NCBI GenBank assembly: GCA_013407085.1
Contig: JACCGJ010016202.1
Span: 1 to 64,000 of the forward strand
Length of the DNA: 64,000 nucleotides
Direction: 5' to 3'
Origin: Atriophallophorus winterbourni
Lineage: Eukaryota > Platyhelminthes > Trematoda > Plagiorchiida > Microphallidae
A program made the translations under genes and the position numbers. Of the stretch, positions 60,133 to 64,000 are shown in pieces (within the stretch, counting starts at the first letter, position 1; each line of letters opens with the position of its first letter). The notes beneath the pieces are model-generated. The model was not told the origin of the DNA. It did not search any database and saw only the letters and a program-made list of their open reading frames with translations.

Positions 60133-60520
60133 TCAACTTTTAAAGTTTATACCAATCTGTATCCCGTATCTCATTGCTGCAGGTACATTTGCAGGTCTAA
60201 GTGGATTACGCAATCCGATCCGAGCTTTTGCGTTATGATGGCATCCCAGTGAAAGTAAACAACTCTTGAACAATTGCGAGTTAAAATCGGTTGCTGTTGT
60301 TAGCCTCTGAGTGTCGGAGCTAATCATAGCTGCGAATGACAAATATCTTTTTATTTCGTATTCCGCACAGTCTAAATGGACCATATAGTCTGATTCTTGA
60401 GTTATCATCTTTTTGACAAAGTTTACACCGACGAACACTAATGGGTTGATCTGCGATACGACGACACGATTTCCGTTCGGCAGCCCAAAGCAACAATTGC
60501 TCGAAGTTCAAACTATTTAT
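60133..60520 (-). CDS. candidate coding segment, unrecognised
   Basis: A frame of more than 110 codons on the minus strand in locally GC-richer DNA (VHLDCAEYEIKRYLSFAAMI then SCLLSLGCHHNAKARIGLRN). An overlapping frame (60320-60511) is also open and coding-like at its start. No acceptor is convincing. It may be a relic like the one at 60930-61345. Confidence 0.25.
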
Positions 60521-60929
60521 AAGTAAGTCCTCTCAGTAATAGATTCTAAAGCAATTTTCTTAGATAAGCCTACGATGAAGCTAAGACTGTAACGTTTCTT
60601 TCACTTCGGTGAAGAAAGCTATGATAACCAGAAGGTTAGTAATACAGCGATATGATTGGATGCGATATTCTCACTTGTCATTTGTGTGTATGATCGTACT
60701 TAGACATCGATCTCTGCATATTAAACAACAGATTGAGGTCTATCTGTTATAAAAGCCAATTGGAAAACACTGAATTGTAAAAATATTGTAGGATCTTCAA
60801 CAATTGTGATGAATTTTCTACAATGAATTATCGATTTTGTATTTTAATTTCAACTGATTATGGTTACCCGGTTAGCAGATTGTTTAAATGTCATGGAGTT
60901 TCAAGCAGCTGTTGCCATTGTTTTCCGTG

Positions 60930-61345
60930 CTTTAGAAAACGCTACCCGTTTGTAGTTCGTCAAGCACGCGATTTAGCTTGGTAATACTGGTGGCTATTGC
61001 GCAATCCTGTCCCAGCGTTTCCACTGACAGGTGTGTCGGTTGGCAAGCGGAGACGTTACGGTTGAGTGGATTCTAATTGTTTCGCGAGCAACTGGCGTTC
61101 ACGGTTTGATTGAATATAGGATGAAATGCTGTTGATCGCGCTGTTGTCGTCAAGACGTGATGATCACGCGAGGCGATTAATTCCTGTTGCTGCCCCATCG
61201 GTTGCACCGCATGGCTTTTCTGGGATCATTTAGAATTAAGTATTTTCGATGGCAGATTTGATTGACGATACCATCTGATGCATCATGGATGGTTGTTTGG
61301 AGGATTTCGCATCCTTTAATCCGCATAGCCTTTGCATAGTTCAAA
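60930..61345 (-). pseudogene. GC-rich, frameshifted coding relic
   Basis: Minus-strand reading gives coding-like pieces in changing frames: AKAMRIKGCEILQTTIHDAS, then DDNSAINSISSYIQSNRERQ, then VETLGQDCAIATSITKLNRV ending DELQTGSVF and TAA. GC is well above the flanks over ~400 bp. Stops and frame changes separate the pieces, and no splice pair accounts for them. It is likely a dead gene fragment of unknown family. Confidence 0.33.
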
Positions 61346-61349
61346 GCTA

Positions 61350-63210
61350 TGTGTTATAATAACACAGCAAATGTATTCGTGTGTACTTTTAATGTATAAA
61401 GGATAAATTACTTCCTAAGTGACATATTTATCTGACATGCACTAGTTAGGATACACACACGGATTTCAAATTATGCAGGCTGCACGAATTTTGCCTCTTG
61501 GTAACATTCTAAATATCTAAATCAGCAAAGGAGAATTTGATATATGTTCATACTCATGCAGTATAATTCGCTGATGATAAAATATCATTTATTGCTAATT
61601 ATATAATGACAGTTTTTCTGATCAATTCGGATGATGCAGATTTAGTCTGATGAAGGAAAAGCTCTCAAAATTTGTTAGTAGACTGATAGAATATCATGCT
61701 GACGTAGAAGTTCCGTCAAAACCTATTATCATTCGAATTTGCTTTTAAACTAAACTAAGAAATCGTTCATTTTGTTTAAGAAAAACATAAACACCCGTAC
61801 GGTTAAATTCGATTCATGAGTTTTTTTTATTGTGAGTTTGATACAAGTTACTTACAACTTCTATAAGCACAATCAGTTTGAGCAGTTTATACATGAACTT
61901 TTCATTCTCCACAATATTTGAATTGTTTGCCGGCAAATTGATACGCGTAATGATTTTAACATTATCATTCACATCCCCTCATCGAACAAAAACATTCGGG
62001 ATATTGTGCCACGATATGCTTTTTAAACGATTCAACAAAAACTTGCATGATAAAATTTTAGAGAATCGACTGATGGTTACATCTTTCAGACCATCCGGTG
62101 TATGTTCACAAAGTGGGATTCGGTTTGACTGATTTCAGATAAAAATCAAAACTTCAGATACTTCAGATACTTTTGCGTTAAATGTATCGGATATACCGTT
62201 TTTCGATTAAATTTCGGTCCAAAGGTCATACGATTCACCATTAACAATCTACCACATGTTTTAGTCGTTTAATGAAACTAAATCGGGTGTACATGATCAG
62301 ACAAAGTGCACCCAACCACCCATATTTTGCTTTCTGATTGCAATTGCTAAACTCAGTTTCAGTAGGATGTTTATCCGCTGTCAATATTGTATACTCATCT
62401 TTTATTACTCTACCTCAAGGAAGGCATTAGACGTCACCTGGAATCGGTACAACAATATTCCTTGTTGAATTATAAATTATAATTAACTGGAGAATTCATT
62501 ATATCGCGATATATGTAAACATATGCATGTATTAAACAACTTTTGTATTGACTTAAATTTGGCATAAAAGTCACACACCATATATCGTTCAAGTATCTAT
62601 CAACAACTGCACTATAGGCATCTCCCTCTATTACCACATTTACAGGGGTATACACATTCGGGATGTTTTTCAGATAGGAAACACTGATGGTGGTTGTGAC
62701 AGTTTCATGCATTTGATGGCTTGACCCGAAGCGATAAACGTTAAATCACTTGTGTTCGAAGTGGGAATCCAAAATATAAAAAACGTTTGAAACTTAATGT
62801 TATTTGACATCGAGTGATTTGACAACTTGAGTGGTATAAATAATTTTAAAGACAAAATCAACACAAATTTAAATGTCGCGCTTGTTGTAACAGCCGGAAA
62901 TTTCTCAAATTATGTTAATAGTGATATGTTGACAAATAATTCTTATTAACGTCAAAGTGCGTTTTAACATGCGCATGTATGCCCATAAAAGCTAAAATTC
63001 TATTTTTATCGATTTTCCCGAAAATCCATAGTGATCAATCACGTGGTGAACAGGCAGAATACCTGATCCTCACATTGTTTGAACTGTTTCTGGTAGCATC
63101 CCGTACGTAAGAACGAGTAACTTCAAATAAAATGTATGTTTCTTCGCGAAGTACATCTGATAATCAAGTGTAACAATGTAAGAAAAATCTTCAAGTTAAC
63201 TTAGTTTACA
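61350..63210. other. AT-rich intergenic DNA
   Basis: Frames at 61878-62132 (plus) and 62470-62864 (minus) have no support. Nothing else is seen. Confidence 0.3.
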
Positions 63211-63214
63211 AATA

Positions 63215-63893
63215 TCACAAATACGGTTTCCAAACTTTGGTTCTTTTAACATTTACTGTGCTTAAGATAGAAGGATCTGAACAATGTATTGGAAAGTTGG
63301 ATATGTCAGGCTGTTTGAAAATTGCGTCATCTAGGATATTTTCAGAAACACTTTGGGATCTTGCGCAATGTCCAAACGGACGAAGAGAGTAGGTGGGAAA
63401 TTGAATTGATGGGTTTTTGTTCAGATGAGATTGTAAACTATAAAACGTGTTTGGTATCCTCATGCCAATGTTGTCAACATCACCGGCACCGTTTCCATCC
63501 AAAAATGTCATATTCTTCTTCTTCTTCAGAATTGGCTTATGATATCGTTCATTCTCTTGATCCACCTTCTCTGATAATCTATTGCAACCGAATTCAGTTC
63601 TTATTCCCAACTCTAAATGTCTGCTTTCTTGTGTTATTTCGTTGGTTGCTGCAGAATTGCCGATAGGTGATTTAGATTGATTGAATTCGCTTCGAATACT
63701 CTGCAAACGTTTTCGAATATCTGAAAAACAGAAAACAATTGTCAGTTGGCTATGGTTCTGCTTGTCCAAGCTGAAAAATCGATGAAATGTTTAACTCAGA
63801 GTTCGATGAGATAAACTATTCCTGATGAAAAGGTTTTTGGAAAACAATTTATTAAGTCTTACCTGGATGCGCCAAGCTAACCGAATAGGTTTT
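63215..63893 (-). CDS. last two exons of an unrecognised gene
   Basis: Exon 63893-63863 (31 nt; acceptor TCATCACACGTAG, donor CATCCAG|GTAAGA) reads KTYSVSLAHP. It joins in phase 1 across a 142-bp intron to exon 63720-63215 (acceptor TTTTCTGTTTTTCAG), which reads IRKRLQSIRSEFNQSKSP and runs 168 codons to the stop. The tail is Ser/Asn/Lys-rich, with KPILKKKKNMTFLDGNG in the middle and KRTKVWKPYL at the end. Only the start of it could fold (a basic helix), the rest looks disordered. A frame this long is unlikely by chance here. The 5' exons lie beyond the window. Confidence 0.65.
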
Positions 63894-64000
63894 CTACGTG
63901 TGATGAATCATAGTATGTTTTTATTAGCTTATACGGATCAGGCAACTGGGCCTTAACGTCGCAATGAGGCCAGCGAACCGACACCGGAACAGTTGACAAT

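Noticed and set aside
1..64000. Spliced-leader RNA, rRNA, snRNA or prokaryotic operon signals
   Set aside because: I looked for the known fluke spliced-leader core and for conserved rRNA or snRNA words and found none. Gene structure is clearly eukaryotic.

Overview
This is animal nuclear DNA: AT-rich, with sparse intron-containing genes and many decayed non-LTR retrotransposon copies. SCAI and a DEG/ENaC channel are animal families. Introns range from about 35 bp to 4.3 kb, and RTE/SR2-like retrotransposon fragments are scattered throughout. My best guess is a flatworm, probably a trematode. The species cannot be fixed from this sequence. There is no operon, rRNA, CRISPR or convincing tRNA.

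Only three things are identified by homology. (1) The C-terminal ~435 codons of SCAI lie at 1703-3013 (-), interrupted by one in-frame TAA. (2) A two-exon DEG/ENaC sodium channel lies at 6263-12398 (-), with a 4.3 kb intron and an altered HG gating motif. (3) An RTE-like reverse transcriptase lies at 39925-41330 (-), with at least six further fragments elsewhere.

Several other genes are supported by splice sites whose phases agree, but I cannot name them. They are a complete 84-residue two-exon gene at 48145-48505 (-); a bHLH-like gene ending at 53299 (+); a short gene with a 35-bp intron at 56469-56758 (+); a micro-exon gene end at 56889-57221 (-); the last exons of a gene at 63215-63893 (-); a possible secreted precursor at 19383-21305 (+); and small exons at 3186-3582 (-).

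Region by region: 0-3.6 kb holds the 3' ends of two or three genes, convergent near 1.6 kb. 3.6-12.5 kb is dominated by the channel gene and candidate antisense exons inside its intron. 12.5-34 kb is mostly gene-poor AT-rich DNA with relics, microsatellites and a short interspersed repeat. 35.6-42.2 kb is a retrotransposon-rich block. 46-57.3 kb is the densest stretch of small genes. 57.7-64 kb holds a foldback element, relics and the 3' end of one more gene. In this base composition stop-free runs of 50-90 codons arise often by chance, so single open frames without homology or matched splice sites are given low confidence.
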